From contig JODI01000010.1 of the NCBI GenBank assembly GCA_000720805.1, positions 84,712 to 148,711 on the forward strand: DNA of 64,000 nucleotides, read 5' to 3'. This document shows positions 30,955 to 39,036 of the stretch, in pieces; the stretch's first letter is position 1, and each line of letters opens with the position of its first letter. Both the position numbers and the translations under genes were made by a program. This DNA comes from Streptomyces violaceoruber (lineage in GTDB: Bacteria > Actinomycetota > Actinomycetes > Streptomycetales > Streptomycetaceae). Below the pieces are notes generated by a model. The model made no database searches. It was not told the origin of the DNA and saw nothing but the letters and a program-made list of their open reading frames with translations.

Positions 30955-31938
30955 GTGACTGTGATCGCGACCGAAAGCCTGAGCAAGCGGTACCCCCGGG
31001 TGACCGCGCTTGACCGGCTCTCCGTGGACGTCGGGCCCGGTGTGACCGGACTCGTCGGAGCCAATGGAGCCGGCAAGTCGACACTGATCAAGATCCTGCT
31101 GGGTCTGTCCCCCGCCACCGAGGGCCGCGCCGAAGTGCTCGGCCTCGATGTCGCCACCAAGGGCGCCGCCATCCGCGAGCGGGTCGGCTACATGCCGGAG
31201 CACGACTGCCTGCCGCCCGACGTCTCGGCCACCGAGTTCGTCGTGCACATGGCGCGCATGTCCGGCCTGCCGCCCGCCGCCGCCCGTGAACGCACCGCGG
31301 ACACCCTGCGCCATGTCGGGCTGTACGAGGAGCGCTACCGCCCCATCGGTGGTTACTCCACCGGTATGAAGCAGCGCGTGAAGCTCGCGCAGGCCCTCGT
31401 GCACGACCCGCAGCTGGTTCTCCTGGACGAGCCGACCAACGGCCTCGACCCGGTCGGCCGCGACGAGATGCTCGGTCTCATCCGCCGCATCTACACCGAC
31501 TTCGGCATCTCGGTCCTGGTCACCTCCCACCTGCTGGGCGAACTGGAGCGCACCTGCGACCACGTGGTGGTGGTCGACGGCGGCAAGCTCCTGCGCTCCA
31601 GCTCCACCACCGATTTCACCCAGACCACCACGACCCTCGCGATCGAGGTCACCGACACCGACGAGCACCCGGACGGCACCCGCGCCGTGCGCGAGGCGCT
31701 GCAAGCGCGCGGGATGGACGTCCTCGACAGCGGCGGCGGCCTGCCGGGCGCCGGACACGTGCTGCTGCTCACCGCGCAGGGCGAGGAGACATACGACCTG
31801 GTGCGCGATGTGGTCGCCGACCTCGGCCTCGGCCTGGTGCGCATGGAACAGCGCCGGCACCACATCGCGGAGGTCTTCACGAACAGCGGCGAACAGCGCG
31901 ACGCGCAGCGGAAGGAGGCGGTCGGCCATGGCAACTGA
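30955..31938 (+). CDS. ABC-2 transporter ATPase (first)
   Basis: A 327-residue ATP-binding subunit. Walker A GANGAGKST, signature YSTGMKQR and Walker B LVLLDEPTNGLD are complete. A C-terminal domain of about 100 residues follows the ATPase. The GTG at 30955 begins VTVIATESLSKRYPRV, the usual first strand. Its stop overlaps the next gene by 11 bp. Operon of two ATPase-permease pairs, 30955-34474; the exported substrate is not evident. Confidence 0.88.
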   Translation: MTVIATESLSKRYPRVTALDRLSVDVGPGVTGLVGANGAGKSTLIKILLGLSPATEGRAEVLGLDVATKGAAIRERVGYMPEHDCLPPDVSATEFVVHMARMSGLPPAAARERTADTLRHVGLYEERYRPIGGYSTGMKQRVKLAQALVHDPQLVLLDEPTNGLDPVGRDEMLGLIRRIYTDFGISVLVTSHLLGELERTCDHVVVVDGGKLLRSSSTTDFTQTTTTLAIEVTDTDEHPDGTRAVREALQARGMDVLDSGGGLPGAGHVLLLTAQGEETYDLVRDVVADLGLGLVRMEQRRHHIAEVFTNSGEQRDAQRKEAVGHGN

Positions 31939-32836
31939 ACACTCCGTAGCCGCACCTTCGGGTGACCAGACCCGTATCCACAACATCGGCTACCGCACCT
32001 ACGACGGCCCCCGTCTGGGTCGCGCCTACGCCCGTCGCTCCCTCTACTCGCAGTCCCTGCGCGGCGCCTACGGCCTCGGCCGGTCGGTCAAGTCCAAGGT
32101 GCTGCCGATGCTGCTGTTCGTGGTGATGTGCGTTCCAGCGGCCATCATGGTGGCCGTCGCGGTCGCCACGAAGGCGAAGGAACTGCCCCTCGACTACACG
32201 CGCTACGCGATCGTCATGCAGGCCGTCATCAGCCTGTACGTCGCCTCGCAGGCACCCCAGTCCGTCTCGCGCGACCTGCGCTTCAAGACCGTACCGCTGT
32301 ACTTCTCGCGGCCCATCGAGACCGCGGACTACGTACGGGCCAAGTTCGCGGCGATGGCCTCCGCGCTGTTCATCCTCACCGCCGCTCCGCTGCTGGTGCT
32401 CTACGTGGGCGCCCTGCTGGCCAAGCTCGACTTCGCCGACCAGACCAAGGGATTCGCGCAGGGAGTCGTCTCCGTGGCCCTGCTCTCGCTGCTCTTCGCC
32501 GGCCTCGGTCTGGTGGTCGCGGCGATCACCCCGCGCCGCGGCTTCGGCATCGCGGCCGTGATCGCCGTCCTGACCATCTCCTACGGCGCCGTCTCCACCC
32601 TCCAGGCCATCGCCGAGGCACAGTCCAGCACCGGATCCATCGCCTGGATCGGCCTGTTCTCGCCCATCACGCTCATCGACGGCGTGCAGTCCGCGTTCCT
32701 GGGAGCCAGTTCCGCATTCCCCGGAGGGATCGCACCGACCAACGGGGAGGGCGTGGTCTACGTCCTCCTCACCCTCGGCCTGATCGCCGCCTGCTACGGC
32801 CTCCTGATGCGCCGCTACCGAAAGGTCGGACTGTGA
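31928..32836 (+). CDS. ABC-2 transporter permease (first)
   Basis: A 302-residue membrane protein with about six helices, the first near 57-80 and the last near 280-295. It begins with a soluble ~55-residue segment containing RIHNIGYRTYDGPRLGR, typical of this actinobacterial permease group. It pairs with the ATPase upstream (11-bp overlap) and overlaps the next ATPase by GTGA. Confidence 0.85.
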   Translation: MATEHSVAAPSGDQTRIHNIGYRTYDGPRLGRAYARRSLYSQSLRGAYGLGRSVKSKVLPMLLFVVMCVPAAIMVAVAVATKAKELPLDYTRYAIVMQAVISLYVASQAPQSVSRDLRFKTVPLYFSRPIETADYVRAKFAAMASALFILTAAPLLVLYVGALLAKLDFADQTKGFAQGVVSVALLSLLFAGLGLVVAAITPRRGFGIAAVIAVLTISYGAVSTLQAIAEAQSSTGSIAWIGLFSPITLIDGVQSAFLGASSAFPGGIAPTNGEGVVYVLLTLGLIAACYGLLMRRYRKVGL

Positions 32837-33744
32837 CCACGCTCACCATCGACCACGTCTCACGCTGGTTCGGCAACGTGGTCGCCGTCAACGACATCAC
32901 CATGACCATCGGCCCCGGCGTCACCGGCCTGCTGGGTCCCAACGGCGCCGGAAAGTCCACCCTCATCAACATGATGGGCGGCTTCCTCGCTCCCTCCACC
33001 GGCACCGTCACCCTCGACGGACAGCAGGTGTGGCGCAACGAGGCGATCTACCAGCACATCGGCGTCGTCCCCGAGCGCGAGGCGATGTACGACTTCCTCA
33101 CCGGGCGCGAATTCGTCGTCGCCAACGCCGAGTTGCACGGCCTGGGCGCCAAGGCGGCACAGAAGGCGCTGGCCACGGTCGAGATGGAGTCCGCGCAGGA
33201 CCGTAAGATCTCGACCTACTCCAAGGGCATGCGCCAGCGCGTGAAGATGGCGAGTGCCCTGGTCCACGACCCGTCGCTGCTCCTGCTCGACGAGCCCTTC
33301 AACGGCATGGACCCGCGCCAGCGCATGCAGCTGATGGACCTGCTGCGGCGCATGGGCGACGAGGGCCGCACGGTGCTCTTCTCGTCGCACATCCTCGAAG
33401 AGGTCGAGCAACTCGCCTGGCACATCGAGGTCGTGGTCGCCGGACGGCACGCGGCCAGTGGCGACTTCCGCAAGATCCGCCGCCTGATGACCGACCGTCC
33501 GCACCGCTACCTGGTGCGCTCCAGCGACGACCGCGCCCTCGCGGCCGCGCTGATCGCCGACCCGTCGACGTCCGGCATCGAGGTCGACCTCGCCGAGGGC
33601 GCCCTGCGTATCCAGGCCGTCGACTTCGGCCGTTTCACGGCCCTGCTGCCGAGGGTCGCGAGGGACCACGGCATCCGGCTGCTCACGGTCTCGCCGTCCG
33701 ACGAGTCCCTCGAGTCCGTCTTCTCGTATCTCGTCGCGGCGTAG
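32833..33744 (+). CDS. ABC-2 transporter ATPase (second)
   Basis: A 303-residue ATPase with Walker A GPNGAGKST, signature YSKGMRQR and Walker B LLLLDEPFNGMD. It ends in a 90-residue domain similar in place to that of the first ATPase. GTG start overlapping the preceding stop by 4 bp; 10 bp from the following permease. Confidence 0.88.
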   Translation: MTTLTIDHVSRWFGNVVAVNDITMTIGPGVTGLLGPNGAGKSTLINMMGGFLAPSTGTVTLDGQQVWRNEAIYQHIGVVPEREAMYDFLTGREFVVANAELHGLGAKAAQKALATVEMESAQDRKISTYSKGMRQRVKMASALVHDPSLLLLDEPFNGMDPRQRMQLMDLLRRMGDEGRTVLFSSHILEEVEQLAWHIEVVVAGRHAASGDFRKIRRLMTDRPHRYLVRSSDDRALAAALIADPSTSGIEVDLAEGALRIQAVDFGRFTALLPRVARDHGIRLLTVSPSDESLESVFSYLVAA

Positions 33745-33754
33745 GAGGCCCAAG

Positions 33755-34474
33755 ATGTACGACCCCACAGTCGCCCGACTCACCTACCGGGCCCTGCTCG
33801 GCCGGCGCCGGGCCCTCATCCTGGGCGCGTTGCCCCTGCTGCTGATCGTGATCTCGGTCGTGGTGCGCGCCCTCGCCGGCGCCGACGACCAGACCGCGTC
33901 CGACCTGCTCGGCGGGCTCGCGCTCGCCACCATGGTGCCGATCATCGGTGTCATCGCGGGCACGGGCGCGATCGGCCCGGAGATCGACGACGGCTCGGTG
34001 GTCTATCTGCTGTCCAAGCCGGTCAAACGGCCGACGATCATCTTCACCAAGCTGATCGTGGCGATCGCCGTGACGATGGTGTTCTCGGCCGTGCCGACCC
34101 TGATCGCGGGCTTCATCCTGAACGGCAACGGTCAGCAGATCGCCGTGGCCTACACGGTGGCCGCCCTGGTCGCCTCCATCGCCTACGCGGCGCTCTTCCT
34201 GCTGCTCGGCACGGTCTCCCGCCACGCGGTGGTGTTCGGGCTGGTCTACGCACTCGTCTGGGAGGCCCTGTTCGGCTCCCTGGTGTCCGGGGCGCGCACC
34301 CTCAGCGTCCAGCAGTGGTCGCTGGCCGTGGCCCACAAGGTGGCCGGCGGGGACCTGGTGACCTCGGACGTCGGACTGACGACGGCCACCGTCCTGCTGG
34401 TCGGCGTCACCGTACTGGCCACCTGGTACGCGGGACAGAAACTGCGGTCGCTGACGCTCGCGGGTGAGGAGTAG
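33755..34474 (+). CDS. ABC-2 transporter permease (second)
   Basis: A 239-residue membrane protein of about six helices, shorter than the first permease and without the soluble leader. It contains SVVYLLSKPVKRPTII, the conserved cytoplasmic loop of ABC-2 permeases. Last gene of the operon. Three 13-bp units (CTTGTCGAACTGG and variants) follow within 20 bp of its stop. Confidence 0.85.
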   Translation: MYDPTVARLTYRALLGRRRALILGALPLLLIVISVVVRALAGADDQTASDLLGGLALATMVPIIGVIAGTGAIGPEIDDGSVVYLLSKPVKRPTIIFTKLIVAIAVTMVFSAVPTLIAGFILNGNGQQIAVAYTVAALVASIAYAALFLLLGTVSRHAVVFGLVYALVWEALFGSLVSGARTLSVQQWSLAVAHKVAGGDLVTSDVGLTTATVLLVGVTVLATWYAGQKLRSLTLAGEE

Positions 34475-34600
34475 ACGCCCCGCTTGTCGAACTGGCTTGT
34501 CGACCTGGTTTGGCGACGCGCTTATTGACAGGGGCTTCACCTGCGTCCGGGCACACTGGGCAATCGGGACGTTCGGGTGGGAGCGGGTGGGAGGACGGGG

Positions 34601-34837
34601 ATGGCAGGCAAGACACCGCAGGACGACGGCCGCGGGCAGTCCGGGGACGTATGGGACGACCTGGTCCTCGACGAGGACTTCATACGGTCCGCCGACACGT
34701 CCGAACCCTCCGCCCGGGCCCGGATGCTCGCCGCGCGCTGGCGCGGCGAGCATCCCGAACCCCAGCCCTGGCGCTCCGACGAACCGCCCGCGGGGTGGTT
34801 CTTCAGCAAGCGCCGACGCAGGTGGCGCCGCCGGTAG
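34601..34837 (+). CDS. Small hydrophilic protein of unknown function
   Basis: A 78-residue protein, acidic in the middle (VWDDLVLDEDFIRSAD) and basic at the end (SKRRRRWRRR). GAGGACGGGG precedes the ATG at 34601, which is chosen over an in-frame ATG eight codons earlier. No signal or membrane helix. The conserved-looking DDLVLDEDF block suggests a peptide used for binding a partner, but no function is known. A GC-rich hairpin follows. Confidence 0.7.
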   Translation: MAGKTPQDDGRGQSGDVWDDLVLDEDFIRSADTSEPSARARMLAARWRGEHPEPQPWRSDEPPAGWFFSKRRRRWRRR

Positions 34838-34839
34838 GA

Positions 34840-34875
34840 CCGGGCCCCGGGTCCGGTGGGACCCGGCCCCGGGGA
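34840..34875 (+). terminator. GC-rich hairpin after the 78-residue protein gene
   Basis: CCGGGCCCCGGGTCC is followed after GGT by GGGACCCGGCCCCGG, an imperfect inverted repeat of about 14 bp two bases after the stop codon, consistent with a terminator. Confidence 0.5.
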
Positions 34876-34889
34876 TCTGTGGCCGCCCG

Positions 34890-35141
34890 TTAATCAGTGG
34901 CGTCGAACTCGGCCTCCGGGCACAGTGGTTGTGTCCAGGACGCCGGGTTCGAACCGGCGCCACGCACTGGGGAGGAGCCGGGCGATGTCCATGCACGACA
35001 GTGCGTCCAGCTCCCCGCAGGGCAGCCCGCGGCGGACTCCGGAGTAGTTGGCCCTCCGTCGAGTCCGTCCCGCACGGGGAGCTGCCCGGGGCGGCCGCTT
35101 CGAGCACGCGGCGCACCGCGTCCGCGTGAGGCCGCCCACCC
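34890..35141. other. Structured non-coding stretch upstream of the tRNA-like gene
   Basis: About 250 bp without a credible gene but full of paired segments: GTGGCG (34897-34902) with CGCCAC (34958-34963); TCGAACTCGG (34903-34912) with CCGGGTTCGA (34943-34952), one G-U; an apical GGGCACA/TGTGTCC; then CAGCTCCCCG (35008-35017) with CGGGGAGCTG (35075-35084), enclosing CGGACTC (35033-35039) with GAGTCCG (35061-35067). GC-rich DNA makes chance pairing easy, but the nesting is notable. It may be a structured RNA or a regulatory leader. Confidence 0.4.
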
Positions 35142-35247
<106 letters not shown>

Positions 35248-35256
35248 CAAGACCAA

Positions 35257-35277
35257 GTGATCCCCGCAGGGGACCAC
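35257..35277. terminator. Bidirectional hairpin between tRNA-like gene and HAD gene
   Basis: GTGATCCCC (35257-35265) pairs with GGGGACCAC (35269-35277), one G-U, three-base loop GCA. It lies 10 bases after the tRNA-like 3' end and 4 bases from the HAD gene stop, suiting termination from both sides. Confidence 0.65.
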
Positions 35278-35281
35278 GACT

Positions 35282-36097
35282 TCAGCCCAGCAGCCGTTCC
35301 AGCACCACCGCGATGCCGTCCTCCTCGTTCGAGGACGTCACTTCGTCGGCCACCGCCTTGAGCTCCTCGTGGGCGTTGGCCATGGCTACGCCGTAGGAGG
35401 CCCAGCCGAACATCGGGATGTCGTTGGGCATGTCGCCGAAGGCGATCGTGTCGGCGGCCTTCATGCCCAGGCGACGGGCCGCGAGGGACAGTCCGGTGGC
35501 CTTCGACAATCCCAGCGGAAGCAGTTCGACGATGCCCTCGCCGGCCATCGCGACGGTGACGAAGCCGCCGGCGGCCTGGCGGGAGGCCTCGGCCAACTCG
35601 TCGTCGGTCAGCGCCGGATGCTGTATGTAGATCTTGTTCAGCGGGGCGGTCCACAGGTCGGACGCGTCCGTGAAGGGGGTCGCGGGGAGCGCGCCGGTGA
35701 CCGCATAGCCCGGCCCCACCAGCACCTCGCCGTCCAGCCCGTCGCGGCTCGCCGCGAGATACAGCGGGCCGACCTCCGCCTCGATCTTCGCCAGCGCCAC
35801 CCCGGCCAGTTGCCGGTCGAGGGTCACCGACGTCAGCAGGCGATGCTCGCCGGCGTCGTACACCTGTGCGCCCTGGGCGCAGACCGCGAGGCCGTCGTAT
35901 GCGAGGTCGTCGAGGATGTGCCGGGTCCAGGGGGCCGCGCGGCCCGTGACGACGATGTGGGCGGCGCCCGCCGCGGTGGCCGCGGCGAGCGCCTCACGGG
36001 TGCGCTGCGAGACCGACTCGTCGGAGCGCAGCAGCGTTCCGTCGAGGTCGGTCGCGATCAGGCGGTAGGGAAAGCCCGGGGCAGCGGCGGTGCTCAC
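35282..36097 (-). CDS. HAD-IIB (Cof-type) phosphatase, second copy
   Basis: A 271-residue HAD hydrolase with motif I DLDGTLL (about 17-23), TGR near 50 and motif [13 protein letters not shown] near 223. It is clearly related to the product of 25905-26774. The GTG at 36097 overlaps the serS stop by 4 bp, so the two genes are coupled. The frame is open far upstream inside serS, which is a shadow. Why a Cof phosphatase travels with seryl-tRNA synthetase is not known; the pairing is common in Streptomyces. Confidence 0.87.
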   Translation of the reverse strand: MSTAAAPGFPYRLIATDLDGTLLRSDESVSQRTREALAAATAAGAAHIVVTGRAAPWTRHILDDLAYDGLAVCAQGAQVYDAGEHRLLTSVTLDRQLAGVALAKIEAEVGPLYLAASRDGLDGEVLVGPGYAVTGALPATPFTDASDLWTAPLNKIYIQHPALTDDELAEASRQAAGGFVTVAMAGEGIVELLPLGLSKATGLSLAARRLGMKAADTIAFGDMPNDIPMFGWASYGVAMANAHEELKAVADEVTSSNEEDGIAVVLERLLG

Positions 36098-37371
36098 TTG
36101 GCGACCGGCTCGAGGATCTCCCGGCCGCCCAGGTACGGACGCAGCACCTCCGGCACCCGCACGGAGCCGTCTGCCTGCTGGTGGTTCTCCAGGATCGCCA
36201 CGATCGTGCGCGGTACGGCGCACAGCGTGCCGTTGAGCGTCGCCAGCGGCTTGACCTGCTTGCCGTCCCGCATCCGGATCGACAGCCGACGGGACTGGAA
36301 CTCGGTGCAGTCCGAGGTCGAGGTCAGCTCGCGGTACTTGCCCTGGGTCGGGATCCACGCCTCGCAGTCGAACTTGCGGGCGGCCGAGGAGCCGAGGTCG
36401 GCGGAGGCGACGTCGATGACCCGGAACGGCAGTTCCAGCGACGTCAGCCACTGCTTCTCCCACTCCAGCAGGCGCTGGTGCTCGGCCTGCGAGTCCGCCG
36501 GGTCGACGTACGAGAACATCTCGACCTTGTCGAACTGGTGGACGCGGAAGATTCCCCGCGTGTCCTTGCCGTGCGAGCCGGCCTCGCGGCGGAAGCAGGG
36601 CGAGAAGCCCGCGTAGCGCAGGGGGAGCCGGTCGGCGTCGATGATCTCGTCCATGTGGTACGCGGCGAGGGGGACCTCGGAGGTGCCGACGAGGTAGAGG
36701 TCGTCCTTGTCCAGGTGGTAGACGTCCTGGGCCGCCTGGCCGAGGAAGCCGGTGCCGGCCATCGACTGCGGGCGGACCAGCGCGGGCGTCAGCATCGGCG
36801 TGAAGCCGGCCGCCGTGGCCTGCGCGATCGCCGCGTTCACGAGCGCGAGTTCGAGGAGCGCGCCGACACCCGTCAGAAAGTAGAAGCGCGATCCGGACAC
36901 CTTGGCGCCGCGCTCGACGTCGATCGCGCCGAGGACCGTGCCGAGCTCCAGGTGGTCCTTGGGGTCGAAGCCCTCGGCGCCGAAATCGCGGATCGTGCCG
37001 TGGGTCTCCAGCGTGACGAAGTCCTCCTCGCCGCCCACGGGCACCTCGGGGTGCACGAGGTTGCTCAGCCGGAGGAGGAGCTCCTGGGTCTCGGTGTCGG
37101 CCGTGTCGCGCTCGGCGTCGGCGGCCTTGACGTCGGCGGCGAGCTGGCTCGCCTTCTTCAGCAGCTCAGCCTTCTCGTCGCCGGAGGCCTTGGGGATGAG
37201 CTTGCCGAGCGCCTTCTGCTCGGCACGCAGCTCGTCGAAGCGGACGCCGGACGACCTGCGCCGCTCGTCGGCGGACAGGAGGGAGTCGACGAGCGCGACG
37301 TCCTCTCCACGGGCGCGCTGGGACGCGCGCACACGGTCGGGGTCCTCACGGAGCAGGCGAAGGTCAATCAC
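36094..37371 (-). CDS. serS: Seryl-tRNA synthetase
   Basis: A 425-residue class-II aminoacyl-tRNA synthetase charging tRNA-Ser. The N-terminal coiled-coil arm that grips the long variable arm of tRNA-Ser spans about residues 30-105. Motif 2 ([20 protein letters not shown]) and motif 3 ([17 protein letters not shown]) are intact. GTG start at 37371, beginning [15 protein letters not shown]. Upstream lies a 550-bp intergenic region with a DnaA-box cluster. The Ser-like tRNA gene at 35142 lies beyond the HAD gene. Confidence 0.96.
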   Translation of the reverse strand: MIDLRLLREDPDRVRASQRARGEDVALVDSLLSADERRRSSGVRFDELRAEQKALGKLIPKASGDEKAELLKKASQLAADVKAADAERDTADTETQELLLRLSNLVHPEVPVGGEEDFVTLETHGTIRDFGAEGFDPKDHLELGTVLGAIDVERGAKVSGSRFYFLTGVGALLELALVNAAIAQATAAGFTPMLTPALVRPQSMAGTGFLGQAAQDVYHLDKDDLYLVGTSEVPLAAYHMDEIIDADRLPLRYAGFSPCFRREAGSHGKDTRGIFRVHQFDKVEMFSYVDPADSQAEHQRLLEWEKQWLTSLELPFRVIDVASADLGSSAARKFDCEAWIPTQGKYRELTSTSDCTEFQSRRLSIRMRDGKQVKPLATLNGTLCAVPRTIVAILENHQQADGSVRVPEVLRPYLGGREILEPVAK

Positions 37372-37576
37372 GCCGCCAAGGCTACCGGTGCGGGGTGACG
37401 CCTCACGACTCACTATTCCGGGCTGCACCAAATCACGCATTACGTTCCGCTATGCGCCAATTGCCCGCTGTGTTCTTCAGTGTCAATAAAAGGTGTCTCA
37501 CTACCTGGGACGGAGTAGACGTTCGGCTGCTGGTTGACTCGATTCCCTTGCGCGGAACGGGACTTGGAGGCCGGCT

Positions 37577-37888
37577 CTGTCCACAGAAATCCACAGCCGC
37601 GAAAAGTTATCCACAGGGTGTGCGAAAGATCTGTGGACGCCGGAAGTGATCATTCCGGCACGGGTCTCCGGGGTGGAGGATTCCCGAGGCAAACCACCTT
37701 CACGCCCACTTTCGGGTGGAAATGAGTCACCTCGAAGGGTGGACCGAAGGAAACGGGTGGACGAAGAGTGACCTACGGGACTGTGGACGAACTTGAGGGC
37801 TGTAGGGCGATTTGTCGACTGGGTGGTACTTCGTTGTCGACTTGTCCCCAGGTCGAGAAGCTCGCCTGTGGATAACTCCTGTGGATAA
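37577..37888. other. DnaA-box cluster between serS and pheA
   Basis: The 37372-37922 gap has no credible gene. Boxes seen: CTGTCCACA 37577-37585, TTATCCACA 37607-37615, TGTGGACGA 37782-37790, and two TGTGGATAA copies at 37867-37875 and 37880-37888. Weaker matches are AAATCCACA at 37587, TGTGGACGC at 37632 and TTGTCCCCA at 37842. S. coelicolor has a DnaA-titrating cluster, D78, in this part of its chromosome; this or the cluster at 28909 may correspond to it. Confidence 0.75.
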
Positions 37889-37922
37889 CTAAAATATGCA
37901 GGTAGGGACGGTCGGTAACCTG

Positions 37923-38855
37923 CTAGAAACGTCCGTCCTGGCACCGCGCCACCCAGTCCGCCGCCGAGGTGAACTCCTCGTCCGAGGTCCCCTTCATCAG
38001 CGGACGCACGCCCTCCTGTCCCACATCCGCACGCGGGTACGAACCGAGGAACCGCGCCTGGAGGCAGATCCGCTTGAGCCCCATCAGGGCCTCGGCGACC
38101 CGGCGGTCGGAGATATGGCCCTCGGCGTCGATGCAGAAGCAGTAGTTGCCGATGCCGGCGCCGGTGGGCCGGGACTGCAGCAGCATCAGGTTGATGCCGC
38201 GCGTCGCGAACTCGCCCAGCAGGTCCCGCAGACCGCCGGGGTGGTCGTCGCGCTGCCACAGCACGACGGACGTCTTGTCGGCCCCGGTCGGCGCGGCGGG
38301 CCGGGCGGGCCGGCCGACCAGCACGAACCGCGTCTGGGCGTTCTCGGCGTCGTGGATCCCGGTCTCCAGGGCCGTGAGGCCGTACCGGGCGGCGGCGAAC
38401 TCGCCCGCGAAGGCGGCGTCGTACTGGCCCTCCTGCACCAGCCGGGCGGCGTCCGCATTGGAGGCGGCGGACTCCCAGTGGGCGTCCGGGAGGTTCCGCT
38501 TGAGCCAGTTGCGCACCTGCGGCTGGGCGGCCGGATGGGCGGAGACCGTCTTGATGTCCGACAGCGTCGTGCCCGGCCGGACCAGGAGCGCGAAGGTGAT
38601 CGACAGCAGGACCTCGCGGTAGATCATCAGCGGCGCGCCCGCGACCAGCTCGTCGAGGGTGGTGGTGATCCCGCCCTCGACGGAGTTCTCGATCGGCACG
38701 AACGCGGCCTCGGCCTCGCCGCCGCGGACCGCGTCGAGCGCCGACTGTACGGACACGTAAGGAATCAGCTCCCGCGTCGCCGCCTCCGGAAGCGTACGCA
38801 GGGCGACTTCGGTGAAGGTGCCCTCGGGACCGAGATACGCATAGCTCGCTGGCAT
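37923..38855 (-). CDS. pheA: Prephenate dehydratase
   Basis: A 310-residue enzyme converting prephenate to phenylpyruvate for phenylalanine synthesis. The catalytic domain (YAYLGPEGTFTEVAL through residue ~185, with PIENSVEGGITTTLD) is followed by an ACT regulatory domain (about 200-290) containing GGLRDLLGEFATRGINL and the LQSRPT element that binds phenylalanine for feedback inhibition. No chorismate mutase domain is fused. ATG start. Confidence 0.95.
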   Translation of the reverse strand: MPASYAYLGPEGTFTEVALRTLPEAATRELIPYVSVQSALDAVRGGEAEAAFVPIENSVEGGITTTLDELVAGAPLMIYREVLLSITFALLVRPGTTLSDIKTVSAHPAAQPQVRNWLKRNLPDAHWESAASNADAARLVQEGQYDAAFAGEFAAARYGLTALETGIHDAENAQTRFVLVGRPARPAAPTGADKTSVVLWQRDDHPGGLRDLLGEFATRGINLMLLQSRPTGAGIGNYCFCIDAEGHISDRRVAEALMGLKRICLQARFLGSYPRADVGQEGVRPLMKGTSDEEFTSAADWVARCQDGRF

Positions 38856-38904
38856 GACTTCACCTTAATGGCCGTCGAGAAACGCAGCGCACGCATCGCG
38901 CAAC

Positions 38905-39036
38905 AGCCCCCCTCGGGGGGATGGACCCCAGGGCGATGGCACCCTAGTGCGCTGGACCACGCACAGGGCGATGGACAACCCCCAGGGCGATGGACAACCC
39001 CCAGGGCGCTGGATCACTCCAAGGGCGTTGGACTCA
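38905..39036 (-). repeat. Stop-anchored 19-bp repeats after dtpA
   Basis: On the minus strand the array starts with the last codon and stop of dtpA (GGG TGA) and continues as GGAGTGATCCAGCGCCCTG, two identical GGGGTTGTCCATCGCCCTG units, TGCGTGGTCCAGCGCACTA and shorter remnants, filling the gap to pheA. Period 19. Confidence 0.8.

Noticed and set aside
34897..34963. Possible second tRNA (GTTCGAA in a T-arm-like hairpin)
   Set aside because: The loop register does not give TTC at the right place and there is no D or anticodon arm; kept only as part of the structured stretch.
37395..37649. 84-codon frame in the serS-pheA gap
   Set aside because: No ribosome-binding site or normal codon use, and it covers the DnaA boxes.
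38905..39036. CRISPR array
   Set aside because: Units are contiguous, 19 bp and degenerate, without unique spacers, and there are no cas genes.
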